Origin: Chrysopilus asiliformis
Taxonomy: Eukaryota; Arthropoda; Insecta; Diptera; Rhagionidae
Reading direction: 5' to 3'
Length of the DNA: 64,000 nt
Assembly (NCBI GenBank): GCA_964034945.1
Contig: OZ035962.1
Span: 109,682,034-109,746,033 of the forward strand
The first letter of the stretch is position 1. Every line of letters starts with the position of its first letter. The notes under the pieces were generated by a model, which searched no databases, was not told the DNA's origin, and worked only from the letters and a program-made list of their open reading frames with translations. This document shows, piece by piece, positions 1 through 9,637 of the stretch. A program made the position numbers and the translations under genes.

Positions 1-285
1 GGGACTTGAAACCAGGACAAGCCAATGAGCGCTAATTATTTATAATTTCTTATCTTTTTCGTATTCATAAACAACCACTGGAACATTGTAATGGCTGTAA
101 TTTTTCATTCGGAAATGCATTTTTAACATATGTACCTATAAGTATGTTCGACGTATTCCAAAGTGTGACTAGTGGCTAATTGCTAATCCCGTCTTATGTT
201 AGATGATTATTACAGAGCATTAAATAATAATTGTTTCTTTACGTGGAGAGCATAAAAACCTGACGCTATTTATTATTTACTTTCA
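1..285. other. Sequence upstream of the gene's first visible exon
   Basis: No coding region or recognisable repeat was found. The stretch is AT-rich. It ends in a pyrimidine-rich run and a CAG at 283-285 that could be a splice acceptor for a 5' untranslated exon. If that is so, this is the end of an upstream intron and the promoter lies outside the window. Confidence 0.3.
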
Positions 286-783
286 GACACGTATGGATCA
301 TAAACGGCATAAATTCAAACGATTTTCCTGGATGTCATAGAATCGCGACGGAACATCATCCAAGCCAGCAACTATCATCCACTTGTCATAAACTTAAAGC
401 GAGGATCTGAGGACTACACGGACGGCGAAATATTTCGCATTGGCAGCTAGGAGCTATGACCAGTTTATGCTGTTCCCGGTGCTGACGATTGTATGTTCTG
501 GCGAACGAACATACATATAAAATCATATTTTATCGCTCCATTCGATGGGAAAATATTGTGCGGCTATAATTTCGGGAAATTTATTGTGCTGTGTGTTCTG
601 AGTTTATCCTCATTAATAAAAAAAAAAATACGAGAGAAAATAGCTATTAAAGTTTTAAATAGAAAATATCTATCTCTCTAAATATTTAAATAAAATTCGA
701 ATAAGAAAAGTTTTTCTCGGTTAAAGAAAAACCAGCAGTATTAAAGTTTAAGTAGAGCAAGAAAAAAAAAATCATAGTTAAAA
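286..783 (+). other. olf413: Possible 5' untranslated part of olf413 exon 1
   Basis: This is the stretch between a plausible splice acceptor (pyrimidine-rich, ending TTTCAG at 280-285) and the start codon at 784. It contains short frames only. The bases before the ATG are AAA, which fits the fly start context CAAA-ATG. The acceptor is inferred from its form alone. The real transcription start or acceptor could lie elsewhere, so treat the left edge as a guess. Confidence 0.3.
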
Positions 784-1071
784 ATGTGTTCCTCAAGTTC
801 AAGTTCGTCATCAATCCTGACCATCATAGGGTCCTGTTGTGTAATTTTACTATGCTCGTGTCTATCTATCGCCGATGCCATCCATTGGGATCATGCTGTC
901 GATCTTAATGAGGATTTTCGGGTGTTATGGACAATCATTAATCAGGAGATAACATTTGAGGTACAGGCACGTACACTGGGATATGTTGGATTTGGTTTCT
1001 CAAGAGATGGTAACCTACCTGGATCCGATATCGCTGTCGGCTGGGTCGACCAGGGACAGGCACATTTTCAG
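784..1071 (+). CDS. olf413: DBH-like monooxygenase (MOXD1 homolog 2), coding exon 1: signal peptide and start of DOMON domain
   Basis: This exon encodes residues 1-96. The ATG at 784 has a good fly start context (AAAATG). Residues 1-32 form a signal peptide: a serine run at 3-10, a hydrophobic core at about 11-29, and a likely cleavage after A30-D-A32. The mature chain therefore enters the secretory pathway, as expected for this family. From about residue 36 the DOMON domain begins, with its typical GYVGFGFS turn and the acidic stretch around GSDIAVGWV. The exon ends CAG|GTATGT at 1071/1072 in phase 0. The frame stays open to 1095 but that tail is intronic: the domain continues only when joined to 39891. 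The remainder of the DOMON domain is nearly 39 kb away. DOMON domains bind haem or sugars in other proteins; what this one binds is not visible. Confidence 0.92.
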
Positions 1072-1565
1072 GTATGTTGTGTATCTATTTCTTGATATTG
1101 TTTTTCTTCTCTTATATATGCATTTGTTACTGTGGTGAGTTACTTGGCTCATATGAAATTTATTGTTGGTTCGTTCAGGATTCCATATTACAAGAATATA
1201 GGATCCACATTGCTTGTAACGTTATGTCGTACATTCACATTGCGCCTACACGTGATCAAGAGCGTCGAGTGGTTTTGTTATCGTGTCAAAATGCTTATTT
1301 CTTATTCACCTTTAAGTTTGTAGGGTGGAATTCCTTTAGGAGGACCAAATTTTTATAAATTCAACTGCGAATTTTTGGATAACTCTACTGTCAAAACCTG
1401 GCCAGTGTTCCATTAATATCCCAAATTAGTAGATAAATTATAAAGTATAAATTTCTAAGCAAGTGCCCTGAAAGAACTATCTTTAGAAGAACGTTTTTTT
1501 TAAATTAGTGCTAAACGTAAAATAAACTAAATTTTAAAACGAAAAAAACCAAACTGTGTCTCTTA

Positions 1566-1927
1566 GCGCGATATTACACACGGCAACTTTCTGGCTTACA
1601 TAAGCCGATTTTCGGGAGAAACGACTGCGGAGGGAAAAGTTGCCACTCGAAATCATGGCTTATCGACAATCTGCATACATGCAAAGCGTGTGAACCGGTA
1701 GTAGGCACAAATCATTTTCGTTCTGACCGTCAGCAGGTAAAGATCTTGGGAAGTATATGAGCAGCAGCAATTTCAATGGTTTGAGTCCACACACACACAT
1801 GTAAACTTATGTAGCATATGCAAACAGGATTGGGTTATTAAAGCCACAAATGTAAGCACATTGGCTTATTAAACCCAAAAGTTGCCGGCTTAAAAAAGCC
1901 CGAAAGTTGCCGTGTGTAATATCGCGC
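1566..1927. mobile_element. Non-autonomous DNA transposon with 26-bp terminal inverted repeats and TTA target duplication
   Basis: The left end 1566-1591 and right end 1902-1927 are perfect 26-bp inverted repeats beginning GCGCGATATTACACACGG. TTA precedes (1563-1565) and follows (1928-1930), which is the 3-bp duplication expected of PIF/Harbinger elements. The 362-bp interior has no coding capacity. Just inside each end lies a short palindrome built on GGCTTA and TAAGCC, and the motif AAGTTGCC recurs inside. The superfamily call rests on the TTA duplication only, since the terminal bases are not the usual Harbinger ones. Confidence 0.75.
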
Positions 1928-1977
1928 TTAAAATCCAGATCTCGCCTACTCCTGATTTTTCGTGAATCACCACCAAA

Positions 1978-1990
1978 ACATTTGTAAGGT
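1978..1990 (-). repeat. Dispersed tag ACCTTACAAATGT, copy 1
   Basis: The reverse complement of these 13 bases is identical to tags at 5720, 18760, 25002 and 42056. The copy lies about 50 bp beyond the TTA-flanked element. No named element explains it. Confidence 0.6.
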
Positions 1991-2551
1991 TTTGTTCCTA
2001 AGAATGTTCGACTAACAGACGTTTAAGGTTTTTAAGAAAAAGTTTGCATTTCAGTATCCCCAGTTTTAGGACATAACAGGACATACAGGAGGTTATAGAC
2101 ATAAATGGGACATAAATAAAAAACAGTTATAGGATATAAATAAATACAGTTATAGGAGAGAATCACACGGAGCAAGAAAATTTGTCCGGCTGAGATAGCT
2201 TGGCTTAGGCAAAAAGCTGCCGGAGCCAATCATTTTGTGTTTTATAGTAAGGTTCATATGAAATGGATGATTGGCTCATGCAACTTTTTTGCTTATCTGG
2301 GCTTAATCAGGTTTAAGTGTAACCGCAAATTTCGAACTCCGAAAATCCGTGTTAAATTTGCTTCTAGAGAATCCTTTTTATGAGATTGAGATCTTTTTTT
2401 TTGTATTTATCACGACCCCATTAATTGCCCCCAATTAAATGGACAATATTTGTTCATTCTTTAATTAATTTATTATTTTTTTTTTGTGAAAAAAAAGTCT
2501 AGAAGATAACACGATTGTCATGTATGGAAATTGTCGTGGATAAAATTATTA

Positions 2552-2678
2552 GGCCCTATTCCAAAATCCGATACGAATGATTCGGATCGTAAACTCAATG
2601 TTGTTGTTAGTGTTTTATACCAACAACAACATTGAGTTTACGATCCGAATCATTCGTATCGGATTCTGTGATAGGGCC
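2552..2678. repeat. Fold-back MITE / long hairpin, TA-flanked
   Basis: The outer ends are GGCCCTAT and its complement, flanked by TA on both sides (2550-2551, 2679-2680). From about 2569 inward the two arms are perfect complements for roughly 38 bases (core CGATACGAATGATTCGGATC), with only a short spacer between them. The outer 24 bases have a few mismatches. The structure suits a mariner-type fold-back element. Its transcript, as part of the intron, would fold into a long stem. Confidence 0.75.
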
Positions 2679-2782
2679 TATAATAACTTGTCGAATGAAA
2701 AAAGTCAATTAATACTGGCAAAAAAACTTATCAAATGTTTCGAAACTTTAGCTCGCATATTATTCAACTTCTTACTAGCATA

Positions 2783-2844
2783 TTTGGTGTATGGCACGTA
2801 TCAGCCACTAAAAATATAGTGGCAGATACGTGCCATACACCAAA
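2783..2844. repeat. 62-nt near-perfect hairpin, pre-miRNA-sized
   Basis: Arm 2783-2810 pairs with 2817-2844 over 28 positions with a single mismatch, around a 6-nt loop. The stem contains GGTGTATGGCACGTATC. It lies about 100 bp beyond the previous fold-back, on the sense strand of the intron. The near-perfect pairing looks more like a recent fold-back or a hairpin siRNA source than a conserved miRNA, which usually has bulges. No target duplication is evident. Confidence 0.65.
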
Positions 2845-3791
2845 GACGCTGGATGTAACAATAATGTTGTTGTCTTCTTAGACAAAATGTCCTTTTAGAG
2901 AAGAATTCTAGAGAGAAAAAGAAAAGTATGTCGCAAAGCATGTGTTTTCCTTCATCCTTAGGCATATTTTTTTCCAAATCTTTCATCATGCTTATAGATT
3001 GTTTCGGAAATAGTGAAGTTTACCCTATCACCGAGTTTTTTTTTAACAATCACAGTGCGGCAATATTTTCTTACCTCGCAGAAACGAAAATTGATTTTTT
3101 CCTTTATTCGATGGTTGCGCAAGTTTCAGGTTCATTTCGAAGGATACTCGAGATATATTTTGAGGATGTGAAACTTTCCATTCTACATAAACAAGCTCCG
3201 GTGAGATTTATCTCGATAGCGTAGTCGTATATGTTCGTATGTTCATTTGACGGCCCTCTTTTTGGGGCATGCCTTGGAAATGTTATGGTTTCTAGTTAAA
3301 TTTGAGAAATATCTTTAGTCCATGGTTATAAAATACGATAAAAGGGATTTTTCAATGTGTAACATGGATTTCTGTACTAAATCCTATTCATTTTCAATTA
3401 GATTTCTTCCAGTTCTGACTGGGTTTTCGTTTTTGTAATTTACTTGAACTGTTTTGGTTCACCCACGTTTCTAAGAATTTTAGATTTGAAAGGTTTTTGA
3501 TGCTAAAATGCATGATAAGTGTTTCGGTTACGTTGCTAGAAAATTTAATTCCATAAAATAGGACTCAAATAGCATATATTATTTGCTATTTGAGTACTAT
3601 TGACGTTAACGGTCGACAAAAATGCTGCTTGGGTAGCTACTTATAACTCAGTTCAGAATTTAAAGATTTGAGAGAGACGATTTCATGGCAAGGAAAAAGT
3701 TTTATTTGCTTGTTTTTCCTTGTGAACCTTTTCACATAACACACGTTTAGCTTTCAGGTCAATCGGTCGAGTCATTTCCTATTTAGAGATA
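2845..3791. other. Unassigned intron sequence
   Basis: Short AT-rich open frames only, none resembling a known protein. No repeat structure was recognised. Confidence 0.5.
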
Positions 3792-4034
3792 TTGGTGGTT
3801 TTTGCCCAAATTTTTCAAGATCTTGTTGGTGGTTTTTTGACCAAATTTTTCAAGATCTTGTTGTTGGCTTTTTGTCCAAAATTTTCAGGACCTTGTTGCT
3901 GGTTTTTAGAGCAAATTTTTCAAGATCTTGTTGGCGGTTTTTGGCCCAAATTTCTCAAGATATTCTTGGTGGTTTTTTGACCAAATTTTTCAAGATCTGG
4001 TTGGTGGTTTTTTGACTAAATTTTTCAAGATTAC
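3792..4034. repeat. Tandem repeat, about 35 bp x 7
   Basis: Seven diverged copies of a unit of about 35 bp that reads TTGGTGGTTTTTTG and then CCAAATTTTTCAAGATCTTG. Unit length varies by a base and is not a multiple of three, so the open frame running through it (3792-3980) is a by-product. The third and fifth copies are the most diverged, which suggests an old array. Confidence 0.8.
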
Positions 4035-5719
4035 TTTCTTGAGAATGCTTGTATAAGAAATACCTAGGAACCAGATTTGTACAAAATAATTTTTCTTGAA
4101 GAATTGCTCTCCAGAAACGAGTACAACCGTAAAATCGCTTTTGTAAAATAATTGCACTGGCAAACGCATTTCGACGTTGACAAGCGCGGCAAATTTTTGA
4201 TAAACGTATAGAAAACTAAGTGACAGTAAAGTAATTAATACAAACAGGTTTTAATTATTTGCAGTTAATGGGAAAAATCAGGATTTTTAATTTGTTTTTC
4301 CCCTTTTTTAACATCATATTTCTTATCTTCGCGTAATGAAAAACCAAAAAGGAAATGAGTTCCGCCCAATAATTACAGATTTGTCTTCACAGACAGTTTC
4401 GAAATGTAACACCCAACAAATTCCGGCATGGCAGCATAGTTAACACCCAAAAAATGGATACAATTAATCGCAATTATGATCTAGAGGTCACAAATAAAGT
4501 ACTTACAGATACTGTCTACTATCTGTCATGACAGCCATATAAAACTTTAATTACATTCCATTTTTGTTTTGTTCCACGTCTGAAATGTAACAAACAAACA
4601 TTGAAAAGTGTTCCCTTCAAAAAAGATTAAAACGTCAGAAACCGGTCCAAATTTTCTGATTGAATGCATTCTTCAAGAAATTGGCGTTCCACCTTCAAAC
4701 ATCACTTTCTAATCTTACAGCTCCAAATTAAAGTTTTTTTTTTATCTAAATAATCAATGATCTTCTTAGGAAACATTTAAATGCATTGCTCCGATTCGAT
4801 CGTTTTTATCGCGTTGATCGCGTCTTTATCATGTCGCGCCGATATACAACTTTCAAAACGGGATCAACAACTATTAAAAAATCTATATTATAAACAAGCT
4901 GTCACCTGTTCAATGGCGCAATCTGAAGCCGCCAATCTTCCTTTTGGTAAATTGAAACCCACCCAGGGGAAAGTGCTTGACATATAGCTAACAAAAAACA
5001 CGTAGATGTCTTACAAGAAACATAATCAAGCAACATAAACAATAAAAAAAACGATTGTTGGATTGACGGTAGAACAGAAAATGAAAAGAGGATTTCTTTG
5101 ATATATACTTTTTTTTTCTTCGATTTCCTTTTCTGTGTGTGTGTGTGTTTTTTTAATAGTTGTAAAAGGAAAACAAATTCCAATCTTCTACAGATAATTA
5201 AGTAACGCAATCTGTAGATTATTGGAACCGATTAGTTCTCATGTCATACACAATAGTTGGCCTCTTCACGTTTGATCTGTAGACCACTTAACTATTCGAT
5301 CAGTGATCTGTATGTCGTTTTTCTCTTAAACTCCAAGTATCTATCTTTGTTGGTACTTACAGGTTGAATAGCGTAACCGCAAGATGAAAATTTAGGTGGT
5401 AAATAAAGGTGCAACCAAACGGATTTCAAGATTTTTCGTTTTAAGAGCAGGCTGCTTTTGTAGGTTTTCAATTTTTTTTACCGATCATTCGAAAACTTTG
5501 TTGATTTTAAAGAGCAGTTTTTAAAACAACGGTTTTCTAAAAAAAAATTAGGTATACATCGTTTTCAAACACCGGATTGAGGTTTTACAACAATTGTAGG
5601 GTTTTGTTAGAGGGTAAACAGTATTGATGACAAAACTCCACGCGACTTGGACAAAAAAAATTATGTCTCGTGATGATGACGCCAGTTGACTTTTCAAACA
5701 TTGTCTGGTATCAAAAAAA
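4035..5719. other. Unassigned intron sequence
   Basis: AT-rich, with no coding region, terminal inverted repeats or recognisable repeat family. There is a short (GT)n run near 5135-5150. Confidence 0.5.
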
Positions 5720-5732
5720 ACCTTACAAATGT
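5720..5732 (+). repeat. Dispersed tag ACCTTACAAATGT, copy 2
   Basis: Identical 13-mer to the other four tags, preceded by an A run. A chance frame of 122 codons starts just inside it and is not considered a gene. Confidence 0.6.
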
Positions 5733-5958
5733 CAACAGCGGAGAAAAAACCGCTTAGAACCCCTCACTGGATGAACGTTAATGATGGCATTTTTAGTAAA
5801 ACGGGCATTTCTTGGCAAATTATTCCTCATGAGTCCTACATACATTACAAAATGACCCAACATTTGAAAATGTTCGGCAATTTGTGTTTTTGTTTCTACC
5901 AAGAAGCCATAAAAATTCGGATCACTTACGATTGGAGTAAGTTGGAAACTTTCAAATA

Positions 5959-6214
5959 CAGGTATCCCTCGAGTTACGCGGTACTTGTTTACGCGAATTT
6001 CGAGTTACGCGGAGAAAAATTGCGGCAGAGCTCGAGTTACACGATACGGATTTGGAGCAATTTTTACTTAAAAAGAAAATATTGTAATTATAGATGAATG
6101 TTTTAATATAAAAAAGATAATAGGTATGTACTGTTTTGCACTAATCCTGAGTCTCCACTTACGCGGTTTCGACTTACGCGGAACCAATTAACCGCGTAAC
6201 TCGAGCGATATCTG
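5959..6214. mobile_element. pogo/Tigger-like MITE
   Basis: 256 bp flanked by TA (5957-5958 and 6215-6216). The left end CAGGTATCCCTCGAGTTACG and the complement of the right end CAGATATCGCTCGAGTTACG differ at two positions. CAGGTAT-CCCTCG-type ends with a TA duplication are typical of pogo/Tigger elements. The motif GAGTTACGCGG is repeated several times inside in both orientations. There is no transposase. Confidence 0.8.
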
Positions 6215-6216
6215 TA

Positions 6217-8157
6217 TGTTTTTCTTAATGCTAGACGTCCCAATTCAAGCGAATCAAATATCCTCTCTAATACGAGTATTATTGTGATGCCGTTTAATAA
6301 CCCCTTAAGACCCACAGAAAACATCATTTAGCCGGCATGTTGAGCTTTATTTTGATAGATGCGTGGGCATTAGACTAGTAGCTGGCTCCATAAATTACGC
6401 CACTTACCTATAATCATGTGCTAAGTGAACCGGTTCCACCTGTAGCAGCCAACTTTGGAAGTAATTTTTCCCAATAGGTCTTCGAAGAACCTCCTCTGGT
6501 ACACCATCTTGGGGCAACAGAATTTGTAGTAAGTTTTTTTTTTTCATATTTATGATTAGAATTCATGGTTTTTTCATCTTCGTTTACTCTCATAGATTAA
6601 TATTCATTAATTATTACATAAAATTTATGTCTGCTGTACTTTGAAACATATTCGCATCAGTGATCTGTGCATAAGTCGTTGAGAGAAAACGCTGAGCATG
6701 GTTAAATTGAAATCTGGCTAACTAACGAGTTGGAAGCTGAAAGATCCATAAAGAATCGTTTTCTATACGCTTAGATGTAGATCTTGGGACAAAAAGATCG
6801 TCTTACCATCTATAGGTATATATTAGCATAGCAGCACACACACATGTGATTATGAAGGTGGTTTTTCACAATTTTCTCTATCTGGTATGCCCGGTAAGAA
6901 GTGAAGTCTTTCACTCTTTCTTCAAGAATGATCATAAGTCAAGGAAATATTAATGACTTCGAATCGTGTTGGTTTTTTTTTATAAATATGTGCCTCTTTA
7001 AAAAAATTTACCATAAAAAATAGAGGAATCGTGAAGGTATAGAAAAAACCTGAAATTTGTGTAAGAAATGAAACAATTTTTTATGACCTTTGACGTATCA
7101 GTTACCAGGCAGTATACCATGCTCCTTAAGAAATGAAGATGAGACGCTCGTTAATCTTTTTTCCAAGTGTATGATGATGATATGCGAAGCACAGATACAA
7201 GCACTAACTAAACCGTATAACAATAATAATAATAATAATAACAGCAGCAAAAACTCAACCATCAAGAAATAGACGGGAAAACTTTATAATAATGTAAGCT
7301 GATAGCAACCATTGCTGAAAAAAACCCGAATCGTCTTCGTTACACCTAAGCGAAGAATTCATTCGAATACCTGGGAAAAATATACAAAACTTATACCTAC
7401 TATAAAGGTTCATTCCAGATTTCCACTTTTATGTATGGATATAAGGGCAACTAACACTCGTACAAAAATGTGTACTTATTCACCATAAAAATGTTACGTT
7501 TGTTGTCCAATATGTACGTACACTTCATAATTCTTGTCTTGCCTTTACTTCTTGATTATTTTTTTTTGCACCTACCATTTATAAATATGTAGCTACACAT
7601 TGCCCTACCGTTGATTATGTCTGATGAGCCAAAGTTCATGAGCTAAAATGAACCAAGGTAATTTAACGCCGTTTTGAATTTCCTTAGCGCCCATCCCGAA
7701 CGCCCAGTCACAGTTTCTTACGCTGGCACAGCAAGTGAAATCAACACTCATTTCCTTCGGTGGGGTTTCAGTCTATCATTAGAGCATTTAGGCTCTGTGC
7801 TAGTTTCAGGAGCAAACACTGTATAAAAATCGATTTGTCTTTAGCAAAGTTCTGGGTAATATTGTATACCAACTAACAGTATCGGGACAGTGAGGGGATA
7901 ATAGTCGAAAAGAGAAATTGATATTAAAATATTTCTTTTATTTCTTTCCTAAAATAATTAATTAAAATAATATTTTAAAACCATTTTTCTCTCTCTTCCT
8001 TTGACAATTTTTTACGAGTTTGGCCCTTCTTCCTTTTAGCACCTAAAGTTTTACATGCTGTTCCAGCTGTAGATGAAATCGCGGAAAATGCGGAAATCAT
8101 CGTGATATATTTTATACTAACTTCTTACAAAGATTTACTGTCCACCAAAATCATATT
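6217..8157. other. Unassigned intron sequence with a short (AAT)n run
   Basis: Nothing recognisable apart from an (AAT)n microsatellite at about 7220-7242 and homopolymer T runs. The open frames are short and resemble nothing known. Confidence 0.5.
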
Positions 8158-8544
8158 AAGGTGCCGTTCCACATGAGAGTAAATACGCGAGTAACTCTCA
8201 AAAACTCTCGAGAGTTACTCGCAGGAAGTTGTCCATTTGAGAGTTAATTTCGGCGATTTTTCTCTTTTTAAGACCAATATCTTGATTTTTTTGACATTTT
8301 GCTTTGGCGAGTTCTCGAGAGCTACTATCGAAATTCAAACGCCGTTCGTATCTGGCGAGCACCTCCCCTAGAGTTCAGTGCGTGTCGACTCGAGAGTAGA
8401 ATCACTTTTGACAGCTCGCAGAAACTAGCTCGCGAGTTTTTGCGAGTTTCTTCGAGCGACTCTCAGAGACGTGTCCATTTGCGAGTAGCTGCTATCGATC
8501 GAGAGGTTCTCGTCGGCATTTACTCTCATGTGGAGCGGCACCTT
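8158..8544. mobile_element. Non-autonomous DNA transposon with 27-bp terminal inverted repeats
   Basis: The left end AAGGTGCCGTTCCACATGAG matches the complement of the right end with one difference, and the match extends for about 27 bp through GAGTAAAT. The interior is crowded with variants of CTCGAGAG, GAGTTACTCGC and GCGAGT in both orientations. I see no convincing target duplication, so the superfamily is unassigned. The 112-codon frame inside is a by-product of the repeats. Confidence 0.7.
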
Positions 8545-9000
8545 CAGGTTACGTCTTTCCATACAAGCGCTACTTTTTTGATTTTCTGCCATTTTCTCAG
8601 AAACAGTTCATTTTATCAAGAAACTCATACTGTTTGAAATATTTCTAAAGTAGTTTTGCACAACTTTTCCATACAAAAAAATCTTGTTGAAATCACGCTC
8701 CATCTTAGAAAAAATTCTAAAATCTACCTCGGCGACCTGACATCTAACTGTTTTCACATTACCAATGCTAAAATGTTGGTTTTCCAAACAATATTGATAT
8801 AACCCACGTAGCACCAAAGGTAGTTAACTGGTCGGCGCAACCGTTAAATCGAGAAATTGAAGTCGAGAACTTGAAGTCGCGACGTCCACTTTACAACCTC
8901 TTGTGATCCTTTGGAACTCTCGACACATGACAGAATTTTAGGTTGTTGATTTTTTTGAAGTTGTAATTAAAACACATTTCACCTGAGGCACATCTGACAC

Positions 9001-9255
9001 TTTTTTATACTCGTATGGTGAAATCAAAGGGTATATTAAATTTGCCTTACCGTTTGTAACGCCAAGATCCCGTCATCACACACAAAAATGAATTACACCA
9101 GTGTGTTTAAAATAATAAAAAAAATGAATTTTGCATGTCCGTCCGTCCATCTGTCCGTCCGTCTGTGGCGCGGATTGCGGGCGCACGGGTTGAGCTAGAG
9201 ACCTGAAAGTGTTGAGCTAGAGACTTGAAAAATTGCGTTTTTCGTAAATGGCTGT
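9001..9255 (+). repeat. R1 dispersed repeat, copy a (5' part only)
   Basis: It starts TATACTCGTATGGTGAAATC and runs through GGGTATATTAAATTTGCC, the CCGTCCGTCTG tract, and the GCGCGGATTGCGGGC and GAGCTAGAGACTTGAAA segments shared with copies at 20.2, 30.7 and 54.2 kb. The GAGCTAGAGAC segment is doubled here. The 3' half is missing: sequence related to the 27.9-28.1 kb element follows instead. Confidence 0.75.
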
Positions 9256-9284
9256 TTATTCTTAAAAGACCTGGGAATTTCATA

Positions 9285-9425
9285 CAAAATCGTCGAATTT
9301 ATTTAAAATTTTGACGATTTTAGCTTTCTGAATTTATTCTGCGATGATGAATAAAATTGGTGGGCAAAATTCTGAGTAAAATTCGTGGAGAAATTCAACA
9401 AAAAATCGCAAGTGTAAACGGGGCT
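9285..9425. repeat. Partial copy of the 27.87-28.08 kb element
   Basis: The segment that ends TCGCAAGTGTAAACGGGGC parallels 27960-28083, including the AATAAAATTCG-type phrases. Only the right part is recognisable. It directly follows the truncated R1 copy. Confidence 0.5.
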
Positions 9426-9480
9426 AATATACACTTTTTATTTTCCGAAAAATAAGCAACATCGGACATGAAAGGGTTAA

Positions 9481-9633
9481 ATTTCATGCCCGATGTGGCT
9501 TACTTAAACACAAACTTTTTTTAAACCGTTTTTCATCAAAAGTAAATTTTTTAAATTTTGCATGGTGCCTATCGAGGACTGAAGAAGACCTACCGACTTC
9601 TAACTGCAGAGAAAAGAGTCGGTCATGAAAGAG
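9481..9633. mobile_element. TTAA-flanked MITE, 153 bp
   Basis: Flanked by TTAA at 9477-9480 and 9634-9637. The left end is ATTTCATGCCCGA and the complement of the right end is CTCTTTCATGACCGA, so the terminal repeats are short and imperfect. On the other side of the left TTAA the same sequence occurs in the opposite orientation (CCCTTTCATGTCCGATG read leftward), making a head-to-head pair of ends. piggyBac-like by target site. Confidence 0.5.
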
Positions 9634-9637
9634 TTAA

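Noticed and set aside
493..681. Small coding exon upstream of the start codon
   Set aside because: No family likeness; probably 5' untranslated or upstream sequence.
2552..2844. CRISPR-like repeats
   Set aside because: The structures are hairpins of fold-back elements in an animal intron, with no repeat-spacer pattern.
5729..6097. Open frame of 122 codons
   Set aside because: Its second half is the pogo-like MITE and its start lies within the dispersed tag, so it cannot be a conserved gene.
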